Positions 52,201-60,233 of a stretch of 64,000 nucleotides of DNA are shown in pieces. This DNA is from Candidatus Opimibacter skivensis (GTDB taxonomy: Bacteria > Bacteroidota > Bacteroidia > Chitinophagales > Saprospiraceae). The position numbers and the translations under genes are program-made. The notes beneath the pieces were generated by a model. That model was not told where the DNA came from. It was given only the letters and a program-made list of their open reading frames with translations, and did not search any database. The stretch lies in contig JADKHH010000004.1 of NCBI GenBank assembly GCA_016721905.1, positions 124,001 to 188,000 on the forward strand, given 5' to 3'. The first letter of the stretch is position 1; each line of letters begins with the position of its first letter.

Positions 52201-54523
52201 TGCAAATCCTGAAACCAACGAACAACATACAGGTGTCAATGGCTACGTATACAGCAGCCCGGCATGTCTGGCCTGCCACCCTAACGGAGAAGGAGACTTT
52301 GGGTTTGATCATAACAGCACAGCGTTTCCACTGACAGGAGCGCATACCACTGTCAATTGCCTTGATTGTCATGCTAACGGATTTGAAGGCACGCCTACAG
52401 AGTGTGTTGCCTGTCATACAGGATCTTTTAATGAAAGCATAAACCCAAATCACCTGGCGATAGGTATTCCTACTGATTGTGCGTCCTGTCATACCACAGC
52501 GCCAGACTGGAACCCGGCTACGTTTCCGATTCACAATGAATATTACGTGCTCAACGGAGCTCATGCTATTATCGCCGACCAATGTGTAACCTGCCACAAT
52601 GGTGACTATAACAACACACCGAACACCTGCGCGGGTTGTCACCAGGTTGATTACAATCAAACCACCAATCCGTCACATACGACACTTCAGTTTTCAACAG
52701 ATTGTGCGACGTGTCATACGGAGTCAGTCTGGATGCCGGCATCCATGCCCAATCATGATGATTACTATGTGCTTCAGGGAGCTCATGCCGCCATCTCCAA
52801 TGATTGTGCACTTTGCCACAATGGTAATTACAACAACACACCAAACACCTGTGTAGGCTGCCACCTCGATAATTATAACAACACAACTAATCCGCCACAC
52901 GCTACTTCAGGATTTGGAACCGACTGCGCAACCTGTCATAGTGAAAACGCATGGGAACCAGCTACTTTCAATCACGATATCGAACACTTCCCGATCTATA
53001 GCGGAGAGCACCAGGGCGAATGGGATCAGTGTAATGATTGCCATACCAACCCTAATGATTTTTCTGTATTCACATGCATTACGTGTCACGCCAATCCAGA
53101 AACCAACGAACAGCATGTAGGGGTCAATGGGTATGCTTATAGTAGTCCGTTGTGCTTAGCCTGTCATCCAACAGGTAGTACAGAGGGCATGTTTAATCAC
53201 AACGAAACCAACTTCCCGCTGACGGGTTCGCATACATCAGTTGATTGCCTTGAATGCCATGCGGCTGGTTTTGAAGGAACACCTACGGAATGCAATGCCT
53301 GCCATACAACAGATTTCAACCAGGCCACCAATCCGAACCACCTTACGTTAGGCTTGCCAACAGATTGTGCTTCTTGTCACACGACGGCACCGGATTGGAA
53401 CCCGGCATCATTTGGAATACATAATCAGTATTATGTACTCAATGGTGCTCATGCCACCATAGCCGATCAATGTGTAACCTGTCACAATGGAGACTATAAC
53501 AACACGCCAAACACTTGTGTAGGTTGCCACCAGGATGACTACAATCAAACAAGCAATCCATCGCACGTATCCCTCAACTTCTCAACAGACTGCGCATCCT
53601 GTCATACAGAATCTGCATGGTCACCTGCAGAATACAGTAATCATGACCAACAGTTTTTCCCTATCTACAGCGGTGCACATGAAGGCACGTGGGATCAGTG
53701 CACAGACTGTCATACCAACACCAATAATTATTCAATATTCACCTGCACGACATGTCATACCAGCTCGGAGACGAACCAGGAGCACAATGGAGTAAATGGT
53801 TATTTCTATGAAAGTTCTGCATGCCTTGCCTGCCACCCGACGGGTGATGGTGATGAGTCATTCAATCATAATGAATCTGATTTCCCACTTACAGGTGCAC
53901 ACGTGAATGTAAGCTGTATTGAATGCCATGCAAACGGATATGAAAACACCCCGACAGCGTGCGATGCATGTCACACACCAGACTATAACCAGGCGACCAA
54001 TCCAAACCATAATTCACTTGGATTGTCAACAGATTGTATAACCTGTCACACCACCGCACCTAACTGGAACCCGGCACTGTTTCCGGTTCACGACGATTAC
54101 TATCCATTACTGGGAGCGCATGCAGCGATTGAAAACCAATGCGCAACCTGCCATAATGGTAATTATAATAATACGCCCAACACCTGTTATGGTTGTCATC
54201 AGGATGACTATAACCAGACCAATGATCCTGATCACCAGGCTGCGCAGTTTCCAACCACCTGCAGCAATTGTCACTCCCAAAATGCATGGGAGCCTTCAAC
54301 CTGGGACCATGACAACCTGTACTTCCCGATCTATAGCGGGTCACATAACGGAGAGTGGAATCAATGCAGCCAATGCCATAACAACCCCAATAATTACTCA
54401 GTTTTTACGTGTCTCACCTGTCACCAACAAAACGAAACAAACAATGATCATGATGAGGTAAGTGGTTACCAGTACAACAGTAACGCTTGTCTGGCATGTC
54501 ACCCTGACGGAGAAGAAGATTGA
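49277..54523 (+). CDS. Giant 70-haem c-type cytochrome
   Basis: From ATG 49277 the protein has 1,748 residues with signal peptide MKSIKLILCGLALVFAIGQG, cleaved near FAQ. I count 70 CxxCH motifs: 10 in the N-terminal cap (49277-50101), then nine-haem units at 50102, 50768, 51434 and 52100. The last runs on into one extra triplet before the next unit at 52988; two more full units start at 52988 and 53657, and a 3-haem end piece at 54323. The cap is exactly 825 bp, as in the 106-haem protein, and clearly homologous. Its repeats are more diverged from each other than those of the larger gene. The gene is followed after 19 bp by the beta-barrel gene, so they are probably cotranscribed. Role inferred: periplasm-spanning or surface electron wire. 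Confidence 0.93.
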   Translation: MKSIKLILCGLALVFAIGQGFAQSPHGKELKISCDACHTADSWTISKDSVTFEHNTTRFELEGQHEVIDCRQCHTTLEFDQAETNCTSCHLDVHQQSVGDQCSRCHDSNSWLINNITELHRQNSFPLQGAHAVANCNECHVSDTDLRFDPLDTDCFSCHQTDYAATTDPDHTKAGFTTNCVECHKPDAFEWTGTGINHDFFPLTQGHDIDECAKCHIGTDYSKVSPECITCHERDFMATTNPNHQSIGLSTNCAECHSTKPGWKPANFDQHDDQYFPIYSGSHNGEWDNCTDCHQNPANYAEFTCITCHTNPNTDNEHNEVTGYTYTSTACLACHPNGLEEGAFDHDNTNFPLTQAHTTVECLQCHANGYTGTPTACVACHTMDFDLSTNPDHNDLGLSTDCVSCHTTAPDWNPATFANHNDFYVLNGAHATIANDCASCHNGDYTTTPTTCVGCHQGDYDQTTDPSHTALSFSTDCTMCHSENSWTPATFDHDGQYFPIYSGAHEGEWTACVDCHTTPGNFSEFTCITCHVSAETQEQHNGVAGYTYNSSACLACHPTGNADETFDHNSTAFPLTGAHNTVDCFSCHTNGFEGTPTECQACHTQDFNQTINPNHVSLGLSMECATCHTTEPGWSPASFDNHNEYYVLSGAHSAIANQCASCHNGDYTSTPNTCVGCHQQDFNQTTDPNHQALQFSTDCATCHSESAWVPSTFDHDNQYFPIYSGEHEGEWDQCIDCHTTPGNYSIFTCITCHTSNETNEDHNGVNGYIYNSTACLACHPTGSEAINFDHNMTAFPLTGGHTTANCAECHAAGFEGLSMECISCHQTEFNQSINPNHSALGMSTDCISCHTTEPGWSPAALANHNDYYVLSGAHAPLSSQCVVCHNGEYNNTPNTCSGCHLDDYNQTTDPPHLALQFSQDCASCHNESAWEPSSFDHDAQYFPINSGSHEGEWSQCVDCHNVPGNWAVFTCITCHANPETNEQHTGVNGYVYSSPACLACHPNGEGDFGFDHNSTAFPLTGAHTTVNCLDCHANGFEGTPTECVACHTGSFNESINPNHLAIGIPTDCASCHTTAPDWNPATFPIHNEYYVLNGAHAIIADQCVTCHNGDYNNTPNTCAGCHQVDYNQTTNPSHTTLQFSTDCATCHTESVWMPASMPNHDDYYVLQGAHAAISNDCALCHNGNYNNTPNTCVGCHLDNYNNTTNPPHATSGFGTDCATCHSENAWEPATFNHDIEHFPIYSGEHQGEWDQCNDCHTNPNDFSVFTCITCHANPETNEQHVGVNGYAYSSPLCLACHPTGSTEGMFNHNETNFPLTGSHTSVDCLECHAAGFEGTPTECNACHTTDFNQATNPNHLTLGLPTDCASCHTTAPDWNPASFGIHNQYYVLNGAHATIADQCVTCHNGDYNNTPNTCVGCHQDDYNQTSNPSHVSLNFSTDCASCHTESAWSPAEYSNHDQQFFPIYSGAHEGTWDQCTDCHTNTNNYSIFTCTTCHTSSETNQEHNGVNGYFYESSACLACHPTGDGDESFNHNESDFPLTGAHVNVSCIECHANGYENTPTACDACHTPDYNQATNPNHNSLGLSTDCITCHTTAPNWNPALFPVHDDYYPLLGAHAAIENQCATCHNGNYNNTPNTCYGCHQDDYNQTNDPDHQAAQFPTTCSNCHSQNAWEPSTWDHDNLYFPIYSGSHNGEWNQCSQCHNNPNNYSVFTCLTCHQQNETNNDHDEVSGYQYNSNACLACHPDGEED
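50102..54322 (+). repeat. Six tandem nine-haem repeats plus one extra triplet in the 70-haem gene
   Basis: Starts at 50102, 50768, 51434, 52100, 52988 and 53657 are 666, 666, 666, 888 and 669 bp apart. The 888-bp interval equals one unit plus one additional three-haem module (about 52730-52987). Sequence divergence between units is greater than in the 106-haem gene. Confidence 0.88.
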
Positions 54524-54542
54524 TAAAACAAGAGTAACAAAG

Positions 54543-56159
54543 ATGAGGCACCTATTATTAACATTATTGCTGGCCTGTGGCATACTGTCTGTTGGCGCAC
54601 AAGTTGCGACAGACACCCTCGGCGGTGAGGTTACCTACAGGACCTCACAGAACATTTATGTGAAATTCCAGTCCACCAAACAAATTTCAATTGGAGACAC
54701 GTTGTTTCTAGCAAAGAATGGAGTCATCATACCCGCCCTGATTGTCAATAATCTGTCATCTACATCATGTGTGGGCACACCCCTGACCGACCAGCCTATT
54801 GAAGCCGGAACGAGGATGGTTGCGAGGGTCCGGAAGACACCAAAGGCACTACCCATTGATACAGTGGCTATCAGCACACCACTCTCTACACAGATTGAAG
54901 AGGCTATGAAGAAGCCAGATACAGAAAAGGGAGAGGAGAAACCACAGACAGAAAAGTCTGAATTAAAGGGACGAATTTCGGCTGCGGCATATATCAATTT
55001 TGCAGAAAATCCTGAGGCGAACAGACAGCGCATGCGCTATACACTGACGGCTAATTCACGGAGAATTGGTCAGACTGGCCTTTCGGCGGAAGTGTATATG
55101 TCCTTTCGTCACACGCTGGATGAATGGCAGGAAGTACAGGACAATTTTAAAAGAGCGTTTAAGGTATATTCCCTTGCGCTTGAATATGACCTTGGCAAGG
55201 GAATGCGTGTGTGGGCAGGGCGTAAAACGAATTTCAGTATTTCCAACCTAGGTGCTATCGATGGGTTACAGGCAGAGAAACGGTGGAAGAAGGCCTTTAT
55301 CGGCGCTATCGTGGGATCAAGGCCGGATCTTACAAACTATAGTTATAACCCGTCGATGTTTCAGTACGGAGGATATGTAGGCAATATCCTGGAAGGACAT
55401 AATGGAACCATGCAGAATACCCTGGCATTTGTAGAGCAAAAAAACGGATCGATGACAGATCGCCGGTTTGCTTATTTCCAGCACCTCAACTCCATGATCA
55501 AGCGCATATCGATATTTACATCGTTTGAATTTGATCTATACAAACTGGAAAATGACCAGCCTAAAAACACACTGGATATCACGAGCATTTATTTTTCTGT
55601 GCGGTACAGGACTTCTGATAAACTGTCTTTCTTTGGATCGTACGATGCACGTAACAATGTGATCTATTATGAAAGTTATAAGAACTTTATCGATCAGCTA
55701 CTCGATGAGGAAACCAGACAGGGATTCAGGTTTAGCTTTAACTACCGTCCATGGAAAAAAATAACGATTGGTTCTAATGCAGGATACCGTTTTCAAAACG
55801 ATAACCCTGGCGTATCTAAAAACCTCAATTCGTACGTTACCATTTCCAGGGTTCCGGGCCTCCAGATGGCGGTAACCGCATCCGCTTTGTTTATTCAATC
55901 CGCCTACCTCAAAGGGGCCATATATGGCATCAGGGCATCAAGGGATATTGTGAAGGGAAAATTATTCGGGGAGCTTGAATACAGAACGGTTCAATACCAC
56001 TATAAAAACGTGGAAATACCGCTCAATCAATCTATATTCGGCGTCAATTTATCATGGCGGGCAACCAAACTATTCTCCTTATCCGTCAACTACGAAGGAG
56101 AGATCAACAACAAACAAGTCACCAGCAGAATTTATACCAATATCACTCAACGATTTTAA
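54543..56159 (+). CDS. Outer-membrane beta-barrel protein, candidate porin for the cytochromes
   Basis: This 538-residue protein starts at ATG 54543 with the signal peptide MRHLLLTLLLACGILSVGA. Residues about 20-125 form a small beta-rich domain (SIGDTLFLAKNGVIIPALIV). A charged linker (KKPDTEKGEEKPQTEKSE) follows, then about 400 residues of alternating strands (AEVYMSFRHTLDEWQ, RVWAGRKTNFSISNLG, ISIFTSFEFDLYKLEN), ending in Phe (YTNITQRF), the outer-membrane assembly signal. It has no CxxCH. It lies directly after the 70-haem gene and before the OB-fold lipoprotein. By analogy to porin-cytochrome conduits (MtrB type) I infer a barrel that lets a cytochrome contact the outside; I see no sequence similarity to MtrB itself. 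Confidence 0.7.
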   Translation: MRHLLLTLLLACGILSVGAQVATDTLGGEVTYRTSQNIYVKFQSTKQISIGDTLFLAKNGVIIPALIVNNLSSTSCVGTPLTDQPIEAGTRMVARVRKTPKALPIDTVAISTPLSTQIEEAMKKPDTEKGEEKPQTEKSELKGRISAAAYINFAENPEANRQRMRYTLTANSRRIGQTGLSAEVYMSFRHTLDEWQEVQDNFKRAFKVYSLALEYDLGKGMRVWAGRKTNFSISNLGAIDGLQAEKRWKKAFIGAIVGSRPDLTNYSYNPSMFQYGGYVGNILEGHNGTMQNTLAFVEQKNGSMTDRRFAYFQHLNSMIKRISIFTSFEFDLYKLENDQPKNTLDITSIYFSVRYRTSDKLSFFGSYDARNNVIYYESYKNFIDQLLDEETRQGFRFSFNYRPWKKITIGSNAGYRFQNDNPGVSKNLNSYVTISRVPGLQMAVTASALFIQSAYLKGAIYGIRASRDIVKGKLFGELEYRTVQYHYKNVEIPLNQSIFGVNLSWRATKLFSLSVNYEGEINNKQVTSRIYTNITQRF

Positions 56160-56228
56160 CCTCCACACTTCCTTGCAAGAGAGGAAGATATGTGGTATCT
56201 TAAAGCAATAAACACTAAAAACGAAAAG

Positions 56229-56978
56229 ATGAAGACCTTAATATTTGCATGTACGTTTATAACCCTTCTGGCTGCTTGCAACTCAAATCCAAAAGTAATA
56301 GAGGCCGTAGACACCACAACAGGGGTGGAGCAGCCAGCAGCAGATCCCGCCGCCTCACAGATCCACAAAGTAGTGGTTGAGGAGGTTTTACACACCTCTA
56401 AGTATACCTATCTGAATGTTTCTGAAGACGGCACCATGACCTGGATCGCCATCCCTAAAAAAGAAGTGAAAAAAGGCGGAACGTATTATTACCGGGGAGG
56501 ATTAAAAAAGACCAATTTCAAAAGTGTGGAATATGACCGGGTTTTTGAAACACTGTACCTCGTTTCAGATGTCAGCGAAGATCCATCGATGAGCGGAATG
56601 GCCGCAGGAGGGAGCCCTCACGGAAACATGTCAGGAAATGACGGAGATGCGCCGATCGAGCAAAACACAAAAATTGAACCAGTCACAGGGGGTATCACCA
56701 TCGCTGAATTGTTAGAAAACCGGAAGAAGTATGAGGGAAAAACAGTTCGGATCAAAGGACGGTGTGTCAAGCTCAACAACATGATCATGAGCCGTAACTG
56801 GATTCACCTGCAAGATGGATCCTTAAAAGACAAATCGATAGATCTGACGATTACAACAACGGAGAACATTGCGCTCGGATCGATCGTGGCGGTAGAGGGA
56901 ATCATCTCGCTGAACAAGGATTTTGGAGCCGGATACAAATACGATATCATCATGGAAGAGGCCAAACTCATTCCATAG
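56229..56978 (+). CDS. Lipoprotein with an OB-fold (NrfJ-like) domain
   Basis: This 249-residue protein starts at ATG 56229 with a lipoprotein signal (MKTLIFACTFITLLAAC); the lipobox is LLAAC with Cys17 as the lipidation site. A first half (about 45-115) resembles a small beta domain (EEVLHTSKYTYLNVSEDGTMTW). The C-terminal half (about 150-245) is an OB-fold: GKTVRIKGRCVKLNNMIMSRNW, IHLQDGS and DFGAGYKYDIIMEEA. Proteins with this last domain occur near multihaem cytochrome genes in other bacteria, as I recall. Their role is unsettled; haem handling or cytochrome assembly has been suggested by location. Confidence 0.75.
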   Translation: MKTLIFACTFITLLAACNSNPKVIEAVDTTTGVEQPAADPAASQIHKVVVEEVLHTSKYTYLNVSEDGTMTWIAIPKKEVKKGGTYYYRGGLKKTNFKSVEYDRVFETLYLVSDVSEDPSMSGMAAGGSPHGNMSGNDGDAPIEQNTKIEPVTGGITIAELLENRKKYEGKTVRIKGRCVKLNNMIMSRNWIHLQDGSLKDKSIDLTITTTENIALGSIVAVEGIISLNKDFGAGYKYDIIMEEAKLIP

Positions 56979-57043
56979 TCTAGTATTGGAGAAATTTATT
57001 CACTCATCTTATAGCGCAGGGCAAGCGCTAATAGCACATTTAT

Positions 57044-60000
57044 ATGAAGCCGATTATTGACCGTTTATTTTCGACCACTGCGGCCGGATTTTATATGATA
57101 TTATTTGCGGTAGCCATTGGCGTCGCCACCTTTATTGAAAATGATTTTGGTACCAGCGCGGCCCAGAAAGTCATCTTCAAGGCACGATGGTTTGAATTAT
57201 TACTCGTGTTGTTTGGCATTTCTATCCTGGTCAATATTTTCAGATTCAGGATGTTGCAGCAAAAAAAATGGAGTACGCTGATGTTTCACGCGTCCATTAT
57301 CATTATTCTGATTGGTGCAGGAGTGACACGCTACTTCGGGTATGAGGGCACAATGCATATTCGCGAAGACAGCACGTCCAATGAACTGGTATCTTCAGAT
57401 ACACACATATTGTTTGAAGCCAGGCAAAACGGAAAGGCGTATCGATTCGATGAAAAGGTCAATTTTGCTTCTCTCGGAAAAAATCGTTTTAAAGAATCCT
57501 ATCAAATAGGTAACGACGTCATTGAGGCAGAACTGGAAGCCTTTATTCCAAACCCGGAGACCGTACTCGAACCATCTGACAATGGCGTACCTGTCATCAA
57601 GATCGTGATCGGTGGCAGCATGGGTCGCGAAGAGTATTTTCTAAAAGATAAAGACTATAAAAACCTGAATGGTTCATGGTTTAATTTCGGAAACCCTGAG
57701 CGACCAGAGGCCTACAACATCTATTACAGGAACGATTCTATTGTCTTTAAATCACCCGAAGTGCTTGACCACATGGTCATGGCCACACAGAAAAAGGACA
57801 CCATCTATCCGGGGGTCTATATGCCGCTGGTAGTCCGCTCCCTCTACACCGGCAGTCGTGGCAACTTTGCAATCGGTGATTTCAATCCGAGCGCAGAGGT
57901 GATGATGAAGTCATCCGGACCAAAAATGAAAAGCGAAAGCATAGCCGCGCTACGACTTAAAATAAGCATCAACGGAACACCGTCCACCGTGATGGTGTAT
58001 GGCAACAAGGGTATTGAAGGAGAACCGGAAATTGTCAAAGGCGGCAATACCGAACTTGCAGTCGCCTATGGTGCAAAGCGGATACAACTTCCCTTTTCGT
58101 TAAAACTACGCGACTTTATTCTTGATAAATATCCAGGTACAAACAGTGCATCATCTTATGCCAGTGAAGTAACCCTGATCGATTCACGAAAGAACATACG
58201 CAGGGACCAGCGGATCTTTATGAACAACATCCTTGATTACGGTGGGTATAGATTTTTTCAATCCTCTTTTGATCAGGACGAACTAGGTACCGTCTTGAGC
58301 GTGAACCATGATTTCTGGGGCACATGGATATCCTATATCGGTTATATTCTCCTGACTGTTGGATTGGTCTTCACACTCTTTCACAAGAAGAGCCGGTTCA
58401 GGGAACTGTCCAACAGACTCAAAGACATGCAGATGCCTGACAAACGGAGTTCTGTGGCTGGATTGATCCTGTTGATGATGTTTGTCTTTCCAGCCAGGCA
58501 GTATGCAAACAATGTCAATGAGTTGCAGTTGCATATCATACCGAAGGAGCACGCAGCTGAATTCGGAAGATTACTGGTGCAGGATCAAAAGGGAAGGATG
58601 AAGCCAATGAATACATTGGCCAGTGAGGTATTGCGTAAGATATCCAGGAAGGAAAGTTTTTTCGGCCTCAATGCTGACCAGGTTTTCCTGGGCATGACAT
58701 TATATCCTGAAGAATGGACACAACAACCCATCATTAAAATTGGCACACAGGAGGAGATCAGGAGTCTGATACCTGCAAAGGCAGAGCTGGCAACGTTTAA
58801 TGAATTTTTTGGCGCGGATGGTCAATACCTCTTACGAGACCAGGTGAGAAGGGCATATAGCCTGCAACCCATCGACCGGTCACTGTTTGATAAGGAAATC
58901 ATGAAAATCGATGAGCGGGTCAATATCTGCAATATGATTTTCAATGGAAGTATGGCGCGGATCTATCCTGTCGAAAACCATCCGACGGATCAATGGCTGA
59001 CTCCGGCAGAAGCACTTCACCCCAAAGAACAATCCCACTCTACTCCTTTTATCCTTAGTTTTTTCCAGGAGTATGCACTGGCCGTGCAGGACGCTATGGC
59101 TTCTCAGGCATGGGGCCCTGCTGATCAGCAAATCGTAGCACTGCATAATTATCAACAGCAAAAAGGGGGCGAATTAGTTTTGTCCCAGAGCAAGGTGGAT
59201 ATGGAAATCCTGCTCAATAAGATGAATGTTTTTTCAAGATTGACATCGGCATACGGTCTCTTGGGATTATTGTTTCTGATCATGTTTTTCACGAAGGTTT
59301 TCAAACCCGAATTGAACATGAGACGACCTACACAAATTGCATCCCTGTTGCTAGCAGCATGTTTTCTTTTACACACGGTAGGTCTTGGTATCCGATGGTA
59401 TGTGTCCGGAAGGGCGCCATGGAGTAACGGATATGAGTCGATGATTTATATTGGTTTTACAACTGTGCTGGCGGGATTGATTTTTACCAGGAAATCACTG
59501 GGCGGACTAACAGCCACAAGCATACTTGCCTCCACGATTTTGATGGTGGCGGGATTGAGCTGGCTTGATCCGGAGATTACACCACTGGTGCCTGTATTGA
59601 AATCATACTGGCTGACGATACACGTTTCGCTGGAAGCAGGGAGTTATGGTTTCCTGATGCTCGGCGCCATCATCGGTTTGCTGAATCTTATGCTCATGAT
59701 TTTTCTCACACCTGCTAATGAAGCCAGGATTGGACGTACTATCCGGGAGATGACCTACATCAGCGAGATGACACTGATCGGAGGATTGATCATGGTGAGT
59801 ACAGGTACCTACCTCGGTGGTGTGTGGGCAAATGAATCATGGGGAAGATATTGGGGATGGGATGCAAAAGAGACATGGGCATTGGTCACAACACTTGTAT
59901 ATGCATTTATCCTTCACATGAGATTTATACCGGGCCTTCGCGGACCGTATGCATTTAGTGTTGCCTCCCTCTTTGGATTTGCTTCCGTGATGATGACCTA

Positions 60001-60148
60001 TTTTGGGGTTAATTATTACCTGTCCGGCCTACACTCTTATGCTGCAGGTGATCCTGTTCCGATTCCATCCTTTGTCTATTACACGGCTGCAGCATTTACA
60101 GCGATCAGCTTATTGGGCTACTGGAAATACAGGCAGTACAAAGTATAA
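57044..60148 (+). CDS. Fused system II cytochrome c synthetase (ResB-CcsA)
   Basis: This 1,034-residue membrane protein exports haem and attaches it to CxxCH motifs on the outer side of the inner membrane. The N-terminal part (about 1-470) is ResB-like: helices at about 10-30, 50-66 and 80-98, a large periplasmic domain with MHIREDSTSNELV, then a helix near 430-450. The C-terminal part (about 735-1034) is CcsA, with GRAPWSNGYESM, the His-containing helix SYWLTIHVSLEAGSYGFL, and the tryptophan-rich haem site WGRYWGWDAKETW near residue 930. Bacteroidota typically carry this fused form. Being last in the cytochrome cluster, it is well placed to mature the 199 haem sites encoded upstream. Confidence 0.93.
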   Translation: MKPIIDRLFSTTAAGFYMILFAVAIGVATFIENDFGTSAAQKVIFKARWFELLLVLFGISILVNIFRFRMLQQKKWSTLMFHASIIIILIGAGVTRYFGYEGTMHIREDSTSNELVSSDTHILFEARQNGKAYRFDEKVNFASLGKNRFKESYQIGNDVIEAELEAFIPNPETVLEPSDNGVPVIKIVIGGSMGREEYFLKDKDYKNLNGSWFNFGNPERPEAYNIYYRNDSIVFKSPEVLDHMVMATQKKDTIYPGVYMPLVVRSLYTGSRGNFAIGDFNPSAEVMMKSSGPKMKSESIAALRLKISINGTPSTVMVYGNKGIEGEPEIVKGGNTELAVAYGAKRIQLPFSLKLRDFILDKYPGTNSASSYASEVTLIDSRKNIRRDQRIFMNNILDYGGYRFFQSSFDQDELGTVLSVNHDFWGTWISYIGYILLTVGLVFTLFHKKSRFRELSNRLKDMQMPDKRSSVAGLILLMMFVFPARQYANNVNELQLHIIPKEHAAEFGRLLVQDQKGRMKPMNTLASEVLRKISRKESFFGLNADQVFLGMTLYPEEWTQQPIIKIGTQEEIRSLIPAKAELATFNEFFGADGQYLLRDQVRRAYSLQPIDRSLFDKEIMKIDERVNICNMIFNGSMARIYPVENHPTDQWLTPAEALHPKEQSHSTPFILSFFQEYALAVQDAMASQAWGPADQQIVALHNYQQQKGGELVLSQSKVDMEILLNKMNVFSRLTSAYGLLGLLFLIMFFTKVFKPELNMRRPTQIASLLLAACFLLHTVGLGIRWYVSGRAPWSNGYESMIYIGFTTVLAGLIFTRKSLGGLTATSILASTILMVAGLSWLDPEITPLVPVLKSYWLTIHVSLEAGSYGFLMLGAIIGLLNLMLMIFLTPANEARIGRTIREMTYISEMTLIGGLIMVSTGTYLGGVWANESWGRYWGWDAKETWALVTTLVYAFILHMRFIPGLRGPYAFSVASLFGFASVMMTYFGVNYYLSGLHSYAAGDPVPIPSFVYYTAAAFTAISLLGYWKYRQYKV

Positions 60149-60233
60149 CGGTAAGGGGATCATCAACGTCCATTATCTGATGTACAGGGTTGCTTGACAT
60201 GTGATGACTAAATATGCATCAGCGTATGAACAA

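Noticed and set aside
41098..54461. Many long antisense and shifted open frames inside the giant cytochrome genes
   Set aside because: They recur with the same 666-669-bp period as the repeats, lack starts and known motifs, and follow from the biased codons of CxxCH-rich text. They are shadows.
41022..54523. T9SS export of the giant cytochromes
   Set aside because: Neither protein has a C-terminal sorting domain; both end in a haem module and a short acidic tail.
36701..60148. Nitrite reductase or hydroxylamine-oxidoreductase type locus
   Set aside because: No NrfA-like CxxCK site, no catalytic tyrosine-type haem motif and no known terminal reductase appear. All sites I counted are CxxCH.
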